In this document: piece by piece, positions 1-8,717 of the stretch
How the letters are laid out: the number at the start of each line of letters is the position of its first letter
Position numbering within the stretch: position 1 is the first letter of the stretch
From: Sterolibacterium denitrificans
GTDB taxonomy: Bacteria > Pseudomonadota > Gammaproteobacteria > Burkholderiales > Rhodocyclaceae
Length of the DNA: 64,000 nucleotides
Assembly (NCBI RefSeq): GCF_900174485.1
Contig: NZ_LT837803.1
Span: 2,681,305-2,745,304, forward strand
Direction: 5' to 3'
Made by a program: the position numbers and the translations under genes
The notes under the pieces: model-generated
The model's input: the letters and a program-made list of their open reading frames with translations, nothing else
Told to the model about the DNA's origin: nothing
The model's database searches: none

Positions 1-142
1 TCGTCTGCAGTTTGACCCACTGCTGCCAGGCTTCCTTCGACACATTTTCAAAAATGCGCTTGCCGAGTTCTCCAGGCACCGGCGGGAAGTCCAGGCCCGG
101 CGCCTCGCGGCCCAGTTTGATGCAATTCACCATACGAGTCAT
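1..142 (-). CDS. yggX: Fe(2+)-trafficking protein YggX, N-terminal part
   Basis: The gene starts at 142 and runs off the left edge, leaving 47 codons. The visible protein keeps the YggX hallmarks: a Cys near the N-terminus ([11 protein letters not shown]), then PGELGKRIF and SKEAWQQW. YggX is a small cytoplasmic protein of about 90 residues that protects iron-sulfur clusters and moves ferrous iron. It lies just downstream of argA on the same strand, an arrangement common in betaproteobacteria. Another in-frame ATG lies three codons in, so the exact start is slightly uncertain. Confidence 0.9.
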   Translation of the reverse strand, partial: MTRMVNCIKLGREAPGLDFPPVPGELGKRIFENVSKEAWQQWVKLQT

Positions 143-267
143 GGGGTTTCCTTTCCAGAATACTGAGCCGGAATTCTACCGCGGCACGCGGTAACGGAGT
201 TGGTGACGGGGTTCCCGATGTTCCAATCGCGGCAGCCGGCTCACAGGTTTTTTACAGGTTCACAGTT

Positions 268-1620
268 TCACAGCGTCTTGATGAAGACCTTCGAGCGCCG
301 CTGATAGTTGTAGAGCTCGCGCTTGGTGTCCGGCAAGGTCGCCAGATCGCTTTCGACGAAGCCACGCTCGATGAACCAGTGCGCCGTGCGCGTCGTCAGC
401 ACGAAAAGTTTCTTCAGCTTGAGCTTCTTCGCCCGCATCTCGATATGCCTGCGCAACTGGTCGCCGTAGCCGTAATGCTGGTATTCGGGCATGACCGCCA
501 GGCAGGCCAGTTCACCGACGCGTTCGGCAGCCTTTTTGCCGGTGAATGGATACAGGGCCGCGCAGCCGACGGTGACGCCGTCGTCTTCGAGCAGGGAAAA
601 CCGCGAGATTTCCATTTCGATACGCTCGCGGCCACGCTTGACCAGCGTGCCATCCGCCTCAAGCGGTGCAATCAACCCCAGGATGGCGCCGACGTCATCC
701 ACCGTCGCCTCGCGCAGGCGGACCAGCGGCGAACGCGTCATCACCGTGCCGACACCCGCATGGGTGAAGAACTCCATCAGCATGGCGCCATCCGCATTGC
801 GATCGAGGAAATGCACCCGGCCAACGCCGGCACGACAGGCACGCAGCGCGGCAGGCAGCACCCGCGCCACTTCCGGCGCCTGACGCACGCGCCGCGTCAG
901 CAGCAGCCCGGCCTCATCCACGGTCACCGCCTCGAGCAACTGCCCTTTCTTGTCGACCAATCCGGGCGCGTCGCCGAGAAAAATCAGTTTTTCCGCCTGC
1001 AGGGCAACGGCCACCGCCTCGGCCACGTCTTCCAGCGCCAGATTGAAAATTTCGCCGCTGGGCGAAACCCCCAGGGGTGAAATCAGCACGACATTCTGCT
1101 GATCGAGATCCGCCTTGATTTCCTCGGCAATGATCTTGCGCACCGCGCCCGTGTAGAGATGATCGACGCCGTCCAGCACGCCCACCGGCTTGGCGGTGAT
1201 GAAATTGCCGCCCGTCACGCGCATCCAGGCGCCCGCCATGGGCGTATTGGGCAAGCCCTGGGACAGCAGCGCCTCGATTTCGATGCGCGTCACGCCCAGC
1301 GCGCTTTTCACGCATTCCAGCGCCGCCGCATCGGTGACCCGCAGGCCTTTGTGAAAGCGTGCCGGCAAACCGCGCCGCTGCATTTCGGCATCGATCTGCG
1401 GCCGCGCACCGTGCACCAGCACCAGGCGGATGCCCAGGCTCGCCAGCAGGTTGAAGTCCTGCGCCAGCGCCTGAGCCTTGTCGGTGCCCAGCACCTCGCC
1501 GCCGAAGGCAATGACGAAAGTACGGCCGCGAAATGCGTGAATATACGGCGCTGCCTGGCGAACCCAGGCCACCAGGGCAGCTTCACTGATCTGCCTCGTT
1601 GCGTCCTCAATCATCGTCAT
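268..1620 (-). CDS. argA: Amino-acid N-acetyltransferase (N-acetylglutamate synthase)
   Basis: This 450-residue protein catalyses the first step of arginine synthesis, acetylating glutamate with acetyl-CoA. The N-terminal part is an amino-acid-kinase fold (FGGEVLG, then LVLVHGARPQID) that normally senses arginine. The C-terminal part is a GNAT acetyltransferase (ACLAVMPEYQHYGYGDQLRRH). Length and architecture match E. coli ArgA (443 residues). I chose the ATG at 1620 because GGGGAA lies just upstream. The open frame extends to 1704, but that extension does not look like ArgA. A second ATG lies two codons further in. Confidence 0.95.
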   Translation of the reverse strand: MTMIEDATRQISEAALVAWVRQAAPYIHAFRGRTFVIAFGGEVLGTDKAQALAQDFNLLASLGIRLVLVHGARPQIDAEMQRRGLPARFHKGLRVTDAAALECVKSALGVTRIEIEALLSQGLPNTPMAGAWMRVTGGNFITAKPVGVLDGVDHLYTGAVRKIIAEEIKADLDQQNVVLISPLGVSPSGEIFNLALEDVAEAVAVALQAEKLIFLGDAPGLVDKKGQLLEAVTVDEAGLLLTRRVRQAPEVARVLPAALRACRAGVGRVHFLDRNADGAMLMEFFTHAGVGTVMTRSPLVRLREATVDDVGAILGLIAPLEADGTLVKRGRERIEMEISRFSLLEDDGVTVGCAALYPFTGKKAAERVGELACLAVMPEYQHYGYGDQLRRHIEMRAKKLKLKKLFVLTTRTAHWFIERGFVESDLATLPDTKRELYNYQRRSKVFIKTL

Positions 1621-1720
1621 GCTCGTTCCCCATGCCCGGCCAGCCTTTTCGGGGTGCTCCCGAATATCGTCACCACCACGCGCAACCACCAAAGCGCTGC
1701 GCAACGCATCCTGTCATATT

Positions 1721-2473
1721 TCAGAAATCGCCCCACAATGCCATCATCGCGGCCAGCGCCGCCAGCCCTGCAGTCTCGGTACGCAAGATGCGCGGGCCGA
1801 GACGCAGCGGCTGAAAACCGACCGAACGCGCCATGTCCTCCTCGGCCGCCTCAAAGCCACCCTCCGGACCAGCCAGCAACTGGATTTCACCGGCTGGCCG
1901 AGGTAGATCGGCAAGGCGCGCGCCCTGATGCGGCGATAGCAACAGACGCAGCGGCACTGCCGGCGCGCCGGCAAGATAGTCGGGCAAATCCAGCAGCTCA
2001 CGCACTTCCGGCAGGCGATTGCGCCCCGACTGCTCGCATGCGGCTACCGCCACCTGCCGCCAATGAACCATGCGCCTGGCGGCACGCTCGCCCCCCAGAC
2101 GCACCACGCTGCGCCTGGCCTGCACCGGCTGGATGGCCGCCACGCCCAATTCCACCGCTTTCTGGATCACCAGATCCATCTTGTCGCCGCCCGGCAGGGC
2201 CTGGATCAGCGTAACGCGCAGCGGCGCCTCGCGTTCGACCTCATGCCAGGCATCCAGCCTGGCCAACAGCCTGCGGCCGGCGCCGGAGCCAGACTCGACG
2301 ATCACCGCCTGATACTCCCCGCCCGTGCCATCGAACAGCACCACGGCATCGCCCGCCCGCAGGCGCAGAACCTTCGCGGCATGATGCGCCACTTCGTCCG
2401 GCAAGACCACGGTGCGGCCAGGCGCCAGCCGCGCAGCGGCAGCGGTATCCGGACAGTAAAAGCGCGCTATCAT
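1721..2473 (-). CDS. rsmE: 16S rRNA (uracil(1498)-N3)-methyltransferase
   Basis: A 250-residue SPOUT-class methyltransferase that makes m3U1498 in the decoding region of 16S rRNA. Visible family features are the N-terminal PUA-like part (RFYCPD, then LPDEVAHHAAKVLRL), GGDKMDLVIQKAVELGV in the middle, and the SAM-binding knot LLAGPEGGF followed by LGPRILRTETA. The start at 2473 gives the usual RsmE N-terminus; upstream in-frame codons overlap the divergent redoxin gene and were discarded. About 100 bases separate it from argA on the same strand. Confidence 0.93.
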   Translation of the reverse strand: MIARFYCPDTAAAARLAPGRTVVLPDEVAHHAAKVLRLRAGDAVVLFDGTGGEYQAVIVESGSGAGRRLLARLDAWHEVEREAPLRVTLIQALPGGDKMDLVIQKAVELGVAAIQPVQARRSVVRLGGERAARRMVHWRQVAVAACEQSGRNRLPEVRELLDLPDYLAGAPAVPLRLLLSPHQGARLADLPRPAGEIQLLAGPEGGFEAAEEDMARSVGFQPLRLGPRILRTETAGLAALAAMMALWGDF

Positions 2474-2501
2474 CGGCCGATTATATGACGAGGAAACGGC
2501 C

Positions 2502-3059
2502 ATGGTCAGCACCACCACCCCACTCTGCGACTTCGGCTGGCGCGCCGTTCCCTTCGATCTGACGGGAACCGACGGCCGGCGCCATACGCTCGAATCCGCG
2601 CGCGGACCGAACGGCCTGCTGGTGATGTTCATCTGCAACCATTGCCCCTACGTCAAGGCCATCCTGCCGCGCCTGCTGCGCGATACGCGCGAGCTGGCGT
2701 CACTGGGGATCGGCAGCATCGCCATCATGGCCAATGATCCGGGCGAGTATCCCGAGGATTCCTGGGACAACATGCAGCGCATCGCCCGGGAACTGAATTT
2801 CTCCTTCCCCTATGTCCTTGACGCCACTCAGGAAACGGCCCGCGCCTATGGCGCAGTGTGCACTCCGGACTTTTTCGGTTTCAATGCCCGGCTCGAACTC
2901 CAGTACCGTGGCCGTCTCGACGCCTCCCGCAAGGAAGCCGCTGACGCGGATGCCCGGCGCGAGCTGTTCGAGGCGATGAAGCACGTCGGGGAAACCGGAC
3001 GCGGCCCGTCCGGGCAAATACCGAGCATCGGCTGCTCGATCAAGTGGCGCGGTGCCTGA
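2502..3059 (+). CDS. Thioredoxin-fold redoxin (AhpC/TSA-like)
   Basis: A 185-residue protein of the thioredoxin/redoxin superfamily. It has MFICNHCPYVKAILPRL near residues 43-60, giving a CxxC-type active-site pair (C-N-H-C) at the expected place after the first beta strand. Later comes AVCTPDFFGF, where cis-Pro and an extra Cys sit as in AhpC/TSA-like redoxins. There is no signal peptide, so it is probably cytoplasmic. It diverges from rsmE across only 28 bases. Substrate unknown; a thiol peroxidase or general disulfide reductase role is an inference from the fold. Confidence 0.8.
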   Translation: MVSTTTPLCDFGWRAVPFDLTGTDGRRHTLESARGPNGLLVMFICNHCPYVKAILPRLLRDTRELASLGIGSIAIMANDPGEYPEDSWDNMQRIARELNFSFPYVLDATQETARAYGAVCTPDFFGFNARLELQYRGRLDASRKEAADADARRELFEAMKHVGETGRGPSGQIPSIGCSIKWRGA

Positions 3060-3145
3060 AGCAGGGAGGAAAGAAGGAAAACGAGAAAAGGAGAAAAATA
3101 CAGCCTCAAATTATATGATCTGCACCTATTTTTTTGATTTCCGGC

Positions 3146-3154
3146 TGCTATAAT
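3146..3154 (+). promoter_or_regulatory. Extended -10 promoter for the small lipoprotein gene
   Basis: The stretch reads TGCTATAAT, a perfect extended -10 element (TGn followed by TATAAT), 74 bases before the lipoprotein start. No convincing -35 hexamer lies 16-18 bases upstream, as expected for extended -10 promoters. The surroundings are AT-rich against a GC-rich background. Confidence 0.65.
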
Positions 3155-3227
3155 GCTCGACTGATTGGAGTAACTTCCAGTCATTGACGAAAAATTTTCC
3201 TCGCCCTCACCGACTAAAGGAATCAAA

Positions 3228-3452
3228 ATGAAACATTCTCTCCTCGTTGCTGCTCTGCTTGCCCTGTCCGTTGCCGCTTGCGGCAAAACGGAAGCCCCGG
3301 CTGTTGAAGCTCCCGCTGTTGAAGCCCCGGCTGCCGAAGCTCCCGCAGCCCCGGCGACCGAAGCGCCGGCTGCCGAAGGCGCTGCTGCTGAAGCTCCGGC
3401 CGCTGCCGAAGCCCCGGCTGCCGAAGAAAACAAGGAAAACGCTGCGCAGTAA
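3228..3452 (+). CDS. Small Ala/Pro/Glu-rich lipoprotein
   Basis: A 74-residue protein with a lipoprotein signal peptide: MKHSLLVAALLALSVAAC with a lipobox (VAAC), so Cys18 is the likely lipidated residue. The mature part is almost entirely a low-complexity repeat of EAPA/AEAPAA units and ends ENKENAAQ. The start has a purine-rich stretch (AAGGAATC) upstream. An extended -10 promoter precedes it and a strong hairpin terminator follows, so it is probably transcribed alone. Similar small Ala/Pro-rich lipoproteins are usually annotated as hypothetical; I assign no function. A periplasmic spacer or tether is possible. Confidence 0.8.
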   Translation: MKHSLLVAALLALSVAACGKTEAPAVEAPAVEAPAAEAPAAPATEAPAAEGAAAEAPAAAEAPAAEENKENAAQ

Positions 3453-3469
3453 TCAGCGTCGCGTCCCGC

Positions 3470-3499
3470 AAAAAAGCCAGCCCTCGGGCTGGCTTTTTT
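3470..3499. terminator. Rho-independent terminator, usable in both directions
   Basis: A perfect stem (AAAAAAGCCAGCCC / GGGCTGGCTTTTTT) with a 2-base centre TC lies 18 bases after the lipoprotein stop. A-run and T-run on the two sides let it work on either strand. Confidence 0.85.
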
Positions 3500-3611
3500 G
3501 CTTCTTGAATTCGTCATTCCATGAACAACGGATGATGAGAATGCCGGCGGCAGGGCGCGGCAACTCGCGTACCGACAACTGCCCCGCCCGTCCTGTACCC
3601 TGAGGCAACGC

Positions 3612-4745
3612 CTACTTCAACTGCTCCAGCAACAGCTTGAGTATCTTGCGTGCCGTGGCAGAATCATCCGGCGCGCCGTCGTGCGTCTGGATACGCACCA
3701 GGCTGGCATTGCCTTCACCCTTGACGATCACCCGCAACTGCGCCGCCGTTTTGGGATCCACCTTGTCGCTCTTCCAGAACATCATGCGCGAAAGGATGCC
3801 CTTGCTCTCCTGCTTCTTGCCCGGCTCCACATCCGCTTCCGGATCGACATAGCGGACGAAATACGTGCCCTTGGCGCGGTCCCGATCCTCGACCGTGAAG
3901 TTCACCCGATCCAGCGCCAGGCCGATACGCCGCCAGGCACGGTCAAAGGATTCCTGCACGGTCAGCACATCGCCGGACGCACTGAGTCTGGCGCGATCTT
4001 CGGTTTGCTGCGGACTGGCCAGCATGGTCTTGGCCCGCTCGCCATCCACGCCCAGACGCACCATCAGGCGCTGCAGCATTTCCGCCTCCAGCTCGGGATC
4101 GGCAGGACGCGGCTGCCAGCGCGTCTCGCTCTTTCCTTCATTGGTGTAGATCTCCATCATGCCGCGATGGCTGATGTAGATTTCGGTCGTTCCCGGCGTG
4201 CTTCCCTGCTCCAGACGGGTGCGGAACTTATCGCGCTCGGCGGTCGAATAAAGGAAATCCAGCGCCTTGCCGATCGTACCGCGGATGAAGTCCTGCGGCA
4301 GCTTGGCGCGGTTTTCATTCCAGTCGGTTTCCATGACGCCGGCCTCGGGCATTTCAGTGACCAGCGAAAAACCGATACCCTGCCAGAATTCCTTCAACGT
4401 CGGCCAATATTTATCCGGCGTACCCGGGGCGACCAGCCAGCGCTGCGTGCCGTCGCGCTCGATACGAACGTTGTCTACCTGCGGCAGCACGCCGGCATCG
4501 CTGCGGCGTGCCAGCAAGCCGCGTTCGTCGCTGTATTCCGAGAAAGTCGTCGCCGCCTTGCCGGCGTCGGGAATCGCATAGCGCTCGTCGCGCGCCGGCG
4601 ACGTCAGGTCGGGTGGCACTTCCAGCGTCGGCAGTTTGCCGGCGGACTTGTAGTCGATCTTCTTCGATTCGATCAGGGTGCCGCTGCAACCTGCCAGCAC
4701 CAGGGCGGAAATTATCAGTGACGACAACAGCAGATTGGGCTTCAT
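3612..4745 (-). CDS. bamC: Outer membrane assembly lipoprotein BamC (NlpB)
   Basis: A 377-residue lipoprotein of the BAM complex, which folds beta-barrel proteins into the outer membrane. It begins with a signal peptide and lipobox (LVLAGC), followed by an unstructured segment with LPTLEVPPDLTSP, the conserved stretch that binds BamD in E. coli. Two helix-grip domains follow (about residues 90-215 and 255-370). It lies 29 bases after dapA on the same strand, as in the dapA-bamC operon of E. coli. The start at 4745 puts the signal peptide at the N-terminus; an upstream in-frame start at 4766 adds 7 residues. Confidence 0.92.
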   Translation of the reverse strand: MKPNLLLSSLIISALVLAGCSGTLIESKKIDYKSAGKLPTLEVPPDLTSPARDERYAIPDAGKAATTFSEYSDERGLLARRSDAGVLPQVDNVRIERDGTQRWLVAPGTPDKYWPTLKEFWQGIGFSLVTEMPEAGVMETDWNENRAKLPQDFIRGTIGKALDFLYSTAERDKFRTRLEQGSTPGTTEIYISHRGMMEIYTNEGKSETRWQPRPADPELEAEMLQRLMVRLGVDGERAKTMLASPQQTEDRARLSASGDVLTVQESFDRAWRRIGLALDRVNFTVEDRDRAKGTYFVRYVDPEADVEPGKKQESKGILSRMMFWKSDKVDPKTAAQLRVIVKGEGNASLVRIQTHDGAPDDSATARKILKLLLEQLK

Positions 4746-4774
4746 GCAGACCTCTTCACTCTTCAAACGGCAAA

Positions 4775-5659
4775 TCAGGTATCGAGAGAAATATCCGCCT
4801 CGTTCAGCGCGAGGCGCAGACGCTCGTGATATTCGACAGCAAACGGCGTCAGGGGCAGACGCAAACCGTCCATCATTTTACCCATGCGCGCCAGCGCCCA
4901 CTTGACCGGAATGGGATTGGCTTCGAGAAACAGATTGCGATGCAGGCCCAGCAGACGAAAATTGATCTCGCGTGCCCGCCGCACGTCGCCGGCCAATGCC
5001 GCCACGCACATCTCGTGCATCAGACGCGGCGCCACATTGGCGGTGACCGAAATCGTCCCATGCGCGCCAAGCAGGATCAGCGCCAGTGCGGAAGCATCAT
5101 CCCCGCTGTAGATGGCAAAACCCTGCGGCGCGCGCTTGATCAGATCGCTGCCGCGCTCGATGTTGCCGGTGGCGTCCTTGATGCCGACGATGCCCGGCAC
5201 CTGCGCCAGACGCAATGCCGTCTCATTCGACAGATCGCAACTGGTACGGCCCGGCACGTTGTAGAGCACCAGCGGCAGGTCGACGGCCTCGGCAATCGTC
5301 CTGAAATGACGATACAGACCCTCCTGCGGCGGCTTGTTGTAATAGGGCACCACCGACAGGTGCGCCGTCGCGCCCACATCCTTGGCAAACTGCGCCAGCT
5401 CGATGGCTTCCGCCGTCGAGTTGGCGCCGGTACCGGCGATCACCGGCACTCGCCCGGCGGACTGTTCGACGGCCGTCTGGATCAACTGGCAGTGCTCTTC
5501 GACATCGACCGTCGGCGACTCGCCGGTCGTGCCGACCATGACCAGGGCATCCGAACCCTCCGCAATATGCCAGTCGATGAAACTGCGCAGACGCGGCAGA
5601 TCGAGGCTGCCGTCCTCGAACATCGGGGTGGCGATGGCAGGTATGGAACCGGTGATCAT
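4775..5659 (-). CDS. dapA: 4-hydroxy-tetrahydrodipicolinate synthase
   Basis: A 294-residue aldolase that condenses pyruvate with aspartate semialdehyde in lysine and diaminopimelate synthesis. Catalytic residues are in place: Schiff-base Lys161 in GIKDATG, Tyr133 in LYNVPGRT, Arg138, the TTGE loop at residues 44-47, and Tyr107 from the adjacent subunit. Length matches E. coli DapA (292). First gene of a dapA-bamC pair. No clear Shine-Dalgarno is visible before the ATG. Confidence 0.96.
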   Translation of the reverse strand: MITGSIPAIATPMFEDGSLDLPRLRSFIDWHIAEGSDALVMVGTTGESPTVDVEEHCQLIQTAVEQSAGRVPVIAGTGANSTAEAIELAQFAKDVGATAHLSVVPYYNKPPQEGLYRHFRTIAEAVDLPLVLYNVPGRTSCDLSNETALRLAQVPGIVGIKDATGNIERGSDLIKRAPQGFAIYSGDDASALALILLGAHGTISVTANVAPRLMHEMCVAALAGDVRRAREINFRLLGLHRNLFLEANPIPVKWALARMGKMMDGLRLPLTPFAVEYHERLRLALNEADISLDT

Positions 5660-5713
5660 TGGGGAGGTAGATATCGAAAAGGGGAAATTTTACTCGAAAC
5701 CTTCTGCAACCTT

Positions 5714-6637
5714 CTATAAATCGGCCAGAACCTTGATGTGCGCGGCGACGCTGCGACCGAGGGCCGACAGGGCGTAGCCCCCCTCCAGCATGGACACGAT
5801 GCGCCCCTGCGCCGAGTCGGCGGCAATGCGCATGAGCTGCTCCGTCACCCAGGCGTAGTCGGCCTCGACCAGGCCCAGCGAGGCCATGTCATCCTCTGCG
5901 TGCGCATCGAAACCAGCGGAGATGCAGACCAGTTCGGGCGCGAATTCACGCAGGCGCGGCAGCCAGAGCGTGCCGACCACTTCACGAAAGCCCTCGCCCC
6001 GCGTGCCCGCCGGCAACGGCACATTGAGCATGTTGGCAGCAGCATGCCCGGTGCCGCTGTATGGGTAGAAAGGATGCTGGAAGCTGCCGACCATCAGCAC
6101 ATCTTCCCTGCCGGCCAGTATCTGCTCCGTGCCATTGCCGTGATGCACGTCGAAATCGACCACGGCGACCCGCTCGAGTCCCCAAGCCTCGATGCCGTGC
6201 AGGGCCGCAATGGCAATGTTGTTGAAAAAACAGAAGCCCATGGCGCGCGCGCGCTCGGCATGATGTCCGGGCGGACGCACGGCGCAGAAAGCATTCGCCA
6301 CCTGCCCCTGCATGACCAGATCCGTCGCCAGCACACCGGCGCCGGCCGCCCGCAATGCGGCATTCCAGGTACCGGGGCTCATGGCGGTATCCGGATCGAG
6401 ATGCACGATGCCCTGCTGCGGCGCGCTGTCGGCCAGGGTTTCGAGATAGGGCCGGGCATGCGCGCGCAGCAACTGCTCCATGCTCGCCTGCGGCGCCTCA
6501 TGGTATTCCAGATGAACGTCCAGGCCGGCGGCGATCAAGCGATCGTTGATGGCATCGAGGCGATCCGGACATTCCGGATGTTGCGCCCCCATGTCGTGCA
6601 GCCGGCAATCACGATGGGTGACGAAGGCAGTCGTCAT
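5714..6637 (-). CDS. Histone-deacetylase-fold amidohydrolase
   Basis: A 307-residue protein of the bacterial HDAC/acetoin-utilisation/acetylpolyamine amidohydrolase superfamily. The active site is visible: RPPGHHAE with the His pair at 125-126, VDFDVHHGNGT with Zn ligands Asp161/Asp163 and His165, ISAGFDAH with Asp244, and EGGY near 285. It removes acyl groups from an amine or lysine; the real substrate (protein lysine, polyamine or another amide) cannot be told from sequence. It diverges from the MoxR operon across about 100 bases. Confidence 0.88.
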   Translation of the reverse strand: MTTAFVTHRDCRLHDMGAQHPECPDRLDAINDRLIAAGLDVHLEYHEAPQASMEQLLRAHARPYLETLADSAPQQGIVHLDPDTAMSPGTWNAALRAAGAGVLATDLVMQGQVANAFCAVRPPGHHAERARAMGFCFFNNIAIAALHGIEAWGLERVAVVDFDVHHGNGTEQILAGREDVLMVGSFQHPFYPYSGTGHAAANMLNVPLPAGTRGEGFREVVGTLWLPRLREFAPELVCISAGFDAHAEDDMASLGLVEADYAWVTEQLMRIAADSAQGRIVSMLEGGYALSALGRSVAAHIKVLADL

Positions 6638-6668
6638 GTTTTCATGTATCTCATCTATCGATACGATG

Positions 6669-6687
6669 TTTCCGATACCATCGGAAA
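6669..6687. repeat. Perfect 8-bp inverted repeat in a divergent promoter region
   Basis: TTTCCGAT and ATCGGAAA are separated by ACC, between the divergent deacylase and MoxR genes. It could be an operator. No matching regulator gene is adjacent. Confidence 0.45.
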
Positions 6688-6741
6688 GTGGAACTGCATT
6701 ATGCTACGTTTCACCCCGCCAACAACCCTTGCCCGTCTTGC

Positions 6742-7719
6742 ATGTCCTCTATCTCCGCCGCCCTTGCCCGCTCCACGCACCCCGATCGTCCGCTGCTTGC
6801 CGGAACCGAGGAAGTCCTGCGCCAGGCAGGCAAGATCATTCTCGGCAAGGATCATCAACTCCGCCTTGCCCTGGCCTGCCTGCTGGCGCGCGGCCATCTG
6901 CTGATCGAGGATTTGCCCGGCGTCGGCAAGACCACCCTGGCCCATCTGCTGGCGCGCCTGCTCGGCCTGCAGTTCCAGCGCATCCAGTTCACCAGCGACA
7001 TGCTGCCGGCGGACATCCTCGGCGTCTCGGTATTCGAGCGCGACAGCGGCGGCTTCACGTTTCACCCCGGCCCCATCTTCGCCCAACTGGTTCTCGCCGA
7101 CGAAGTGAACCGCGCCACACCCAAGGCGCAGAGCGCGCTGCTCGAAGCCATGGAAGAACGCCAGGTCACCATCGACGGCGTGACGCGGCCGTTGCCGCTG
7201 CCTTTCTTCGTCATCGCCACGCAGAACCCGCTGCACCAGATCGGCACCTTCCCGCTGCCGGAATCGCAGCTCGATCGTTTTCTGATGCGCATCGAGCTCG
7301 GTTATCCCGAGCGCGCGGCCGAACGTGAACTGCTGCGCGGCAGCGACCGGCGCGAAATGATCGGCGAACTGCAGCCCTGCCTGTCGCCGGACGAGCTGGC
7401 CGAGCTGCAGCGCCAGGTCAGCCAAATCCAGGCCGCCGATGCGCTGATCGACTACGTTCAGGCGCTGGCCATGCATACCCGGCTATCGTCCGACTGGCAG
7501 ACCGGCCTGTCGCCGCGTGCCGCGCTGGGTCTGCTCCACGCCGCGCGCGCCTGGGCGATGCTCGCCGGACGCCAGCACGTGCTGCCGGAGGACGTGCAGG
7601 CCGTCCTGCCTGCCGTTGCGCCGCACCGCTTGCGTCCAGCGGAAACCAGCGGCCAACTGCAGCGCCTCGACGCCACTGCCATCGCACAGCGCCTGATCGA
7701 GGCCGTGCCGCTGCCTTGA
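6742..7719 (+). CDS. MoxR-family AAA+ ATPase
   Basis: A 325-residue AAA+ chaperone-like ATPase. Walker A is GVGKTT at about residues 60-65; Walker B is LVLADEVNRA; the sensor region is FVIATQNP. MoxR proteins act with DUF58 and VWA proteins in maturation of other proteins; here DUF58 and transglutaminase genes follow immediately. The ATG at 6742 fits the family N-terminus; an upstream GTG at 6688 would add 18 residues without family character. No strong ribosome-binding site is visible. Its stop overlaps the start region of the next gene. Confidence 0.92.
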   Translation: MSSISAALARSTHPDRPLLAGTEEVLRQAGKIILGKDHQLRLALACLLARGHLLIEDLPGVGKTTLAHLLARLLGLQFQRIQFTSDMLPADILGVSVFERDSGGFTFHPGPIFAQLVLADEVNRATPKAQSALLEAMEERQVTIDGVTRPLPLPFFVIATQNPLHQIGTFPLPESQLDRFLMRIELGYPERAAERELLRGSDRREMIGELQPCLSPDELAELQRQVSQIQAADALIDYVQALAMHTRLSSDWQTGLSPRAALGLLHAARAWAMLAGRQHVLPEDVQAVLPAVAPHRLRPAETSGQLQRLDATAIAQRLIEAVPLP

Positions 7720-7733
7720 CGGCTCGCCCGGGC

Positions 7734-8717
7734 ATGTCGCTGAAAGGCTGGCTGCAGGAACGCTTCTACCGCTGGGCCCTGCGCGGCAAGGCACCCGAAG
7801 CCGCGCCCATCCTGCTCTCGCGGCAGCGCGTCTACGTGCTGCCGAGCGCCCAGGGACTGGCCTTTGCCGGCATGCTGATCCTGATGCTGGCAGCCACCAT
7901 GAACTACGCCCTGAGCCTGGGCTACATGCTGGTTTTCCTGCTGGCCGGGCTGGGCGTCATGAGCATCATCCACACTTTCCGCAATCTCGTTCAACTGCGC
8001 ATCAGCCCCGGCCGTTGTCCGCCGGTATTTGCCGGCGAAAACGCACACTTCGGCCTGCTGCTGGAAAACCGGCGCGAGACGCCGCGCCCGGCAATTCAAC
8101 TGCATCTGCCGGGTCAGCCGCCACTCAGCGTCGATGTGCCGGCCAATGGCAGCATCGAAGCGCGCCTGGCCCTGCCGGCAGCCCGACGCGGCTGGCTGGC
8201 GCTGCCACGCGTCACGCTCGCCACCACCTACCCGCTGGGGCTGATCCGCACCTGGGCGTATGCCGCGCCGGCGGCAAGCTGCCTCGTCTATCCGGCGCCG
8301 GCGCGTCATGCGCCCCCTTTTCCCGTCACGGCGGACGATAGCGGCAACAGCAGCAGCGCGGCCCTGGCCGCAGGCATGGACGACTTTGCCGGCTTGCGCG
8401 GCCATCAGCCCGCCGATCCGCCCCGGCACATCGCCTGGAAGGCCGCCGCCCGCCAGCACGACGAACCACTGCAGACCAAGCTGTTCAGCGGCAGCGCGAC
8501 GCAGGAGCTGTGGTTCGATTGGGAGAGTCTGCCCGCGGCGGTGGACACCGAACAGCGTCTGGCCATACTGACGCGCTGGGTCTGCGATGCGCATGGCGGC
8601 GGACAGCGCTGGGGCTTGCGTCTGCCCGGCCTGCCCGGCGGCCGGATCGCGCCGGCCGATGGCGAAGCGCATTTCCATGCCTGTCTCAAAGCGTTGGCGC
8701 TGCATGGCACGCACTGA
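7734..8717 (+). CDS. DUF58 domain membrane protein
   Basis: A 327-residue protein with two hydrophobic helices around residues 40-90 (AGMLILMLAATMNYALSLGY and the segment after it), followed by a soluble region. The DUF58 signature is near the C-terminal half: DDFAGLRGHQPADPPRHIAWKAAAR. DUF58 proteins are the usual partners of MoxR ATPases. I use the ATG at 7734; a TTG at 7716 overlapping the moxR stop (TTGA) is possible and would mean direct translational coupling. The gene overlaps the transglutaminase gene by 14 bases. Confidence 0.88.
   Translation: MSLKGWLQERFYRWALRGKAPEAAPILLSRQRVYVLPSAQGLAFAGMLILMLAATMNYALSLGYMLVFLLAGLGVMSIIHTFRNLVQLRISPGRCPPVFAGENAHFGLLLENRRETPRPAIQLHLPGQPPLSVDVPANGSIEARLALPAARRGWLALPRVTLATTYPLGLIRTWAYAAPAASCLVYPAPARHAPPFPVTADDSGNSSSAALAAGMDDFAGLRGHQPADPPRHIAWKAAARQHDEPLQTKLFSGSATQELWFDWESLPAAVDTEQRLAILTRWVCDAHGGGQRWGLRLPGLPGGRIAPADGEAHFHACLKALALHGTH

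Noticed and set aside
3223-3471. Open frames antisense to, and in another frame of, the small lipoprotein gene
   Set aside because: They arise from the repetitive GCx-CCG sequence; only the plus-strand frame has a signal peptide, promoter and ribosome-binding site.
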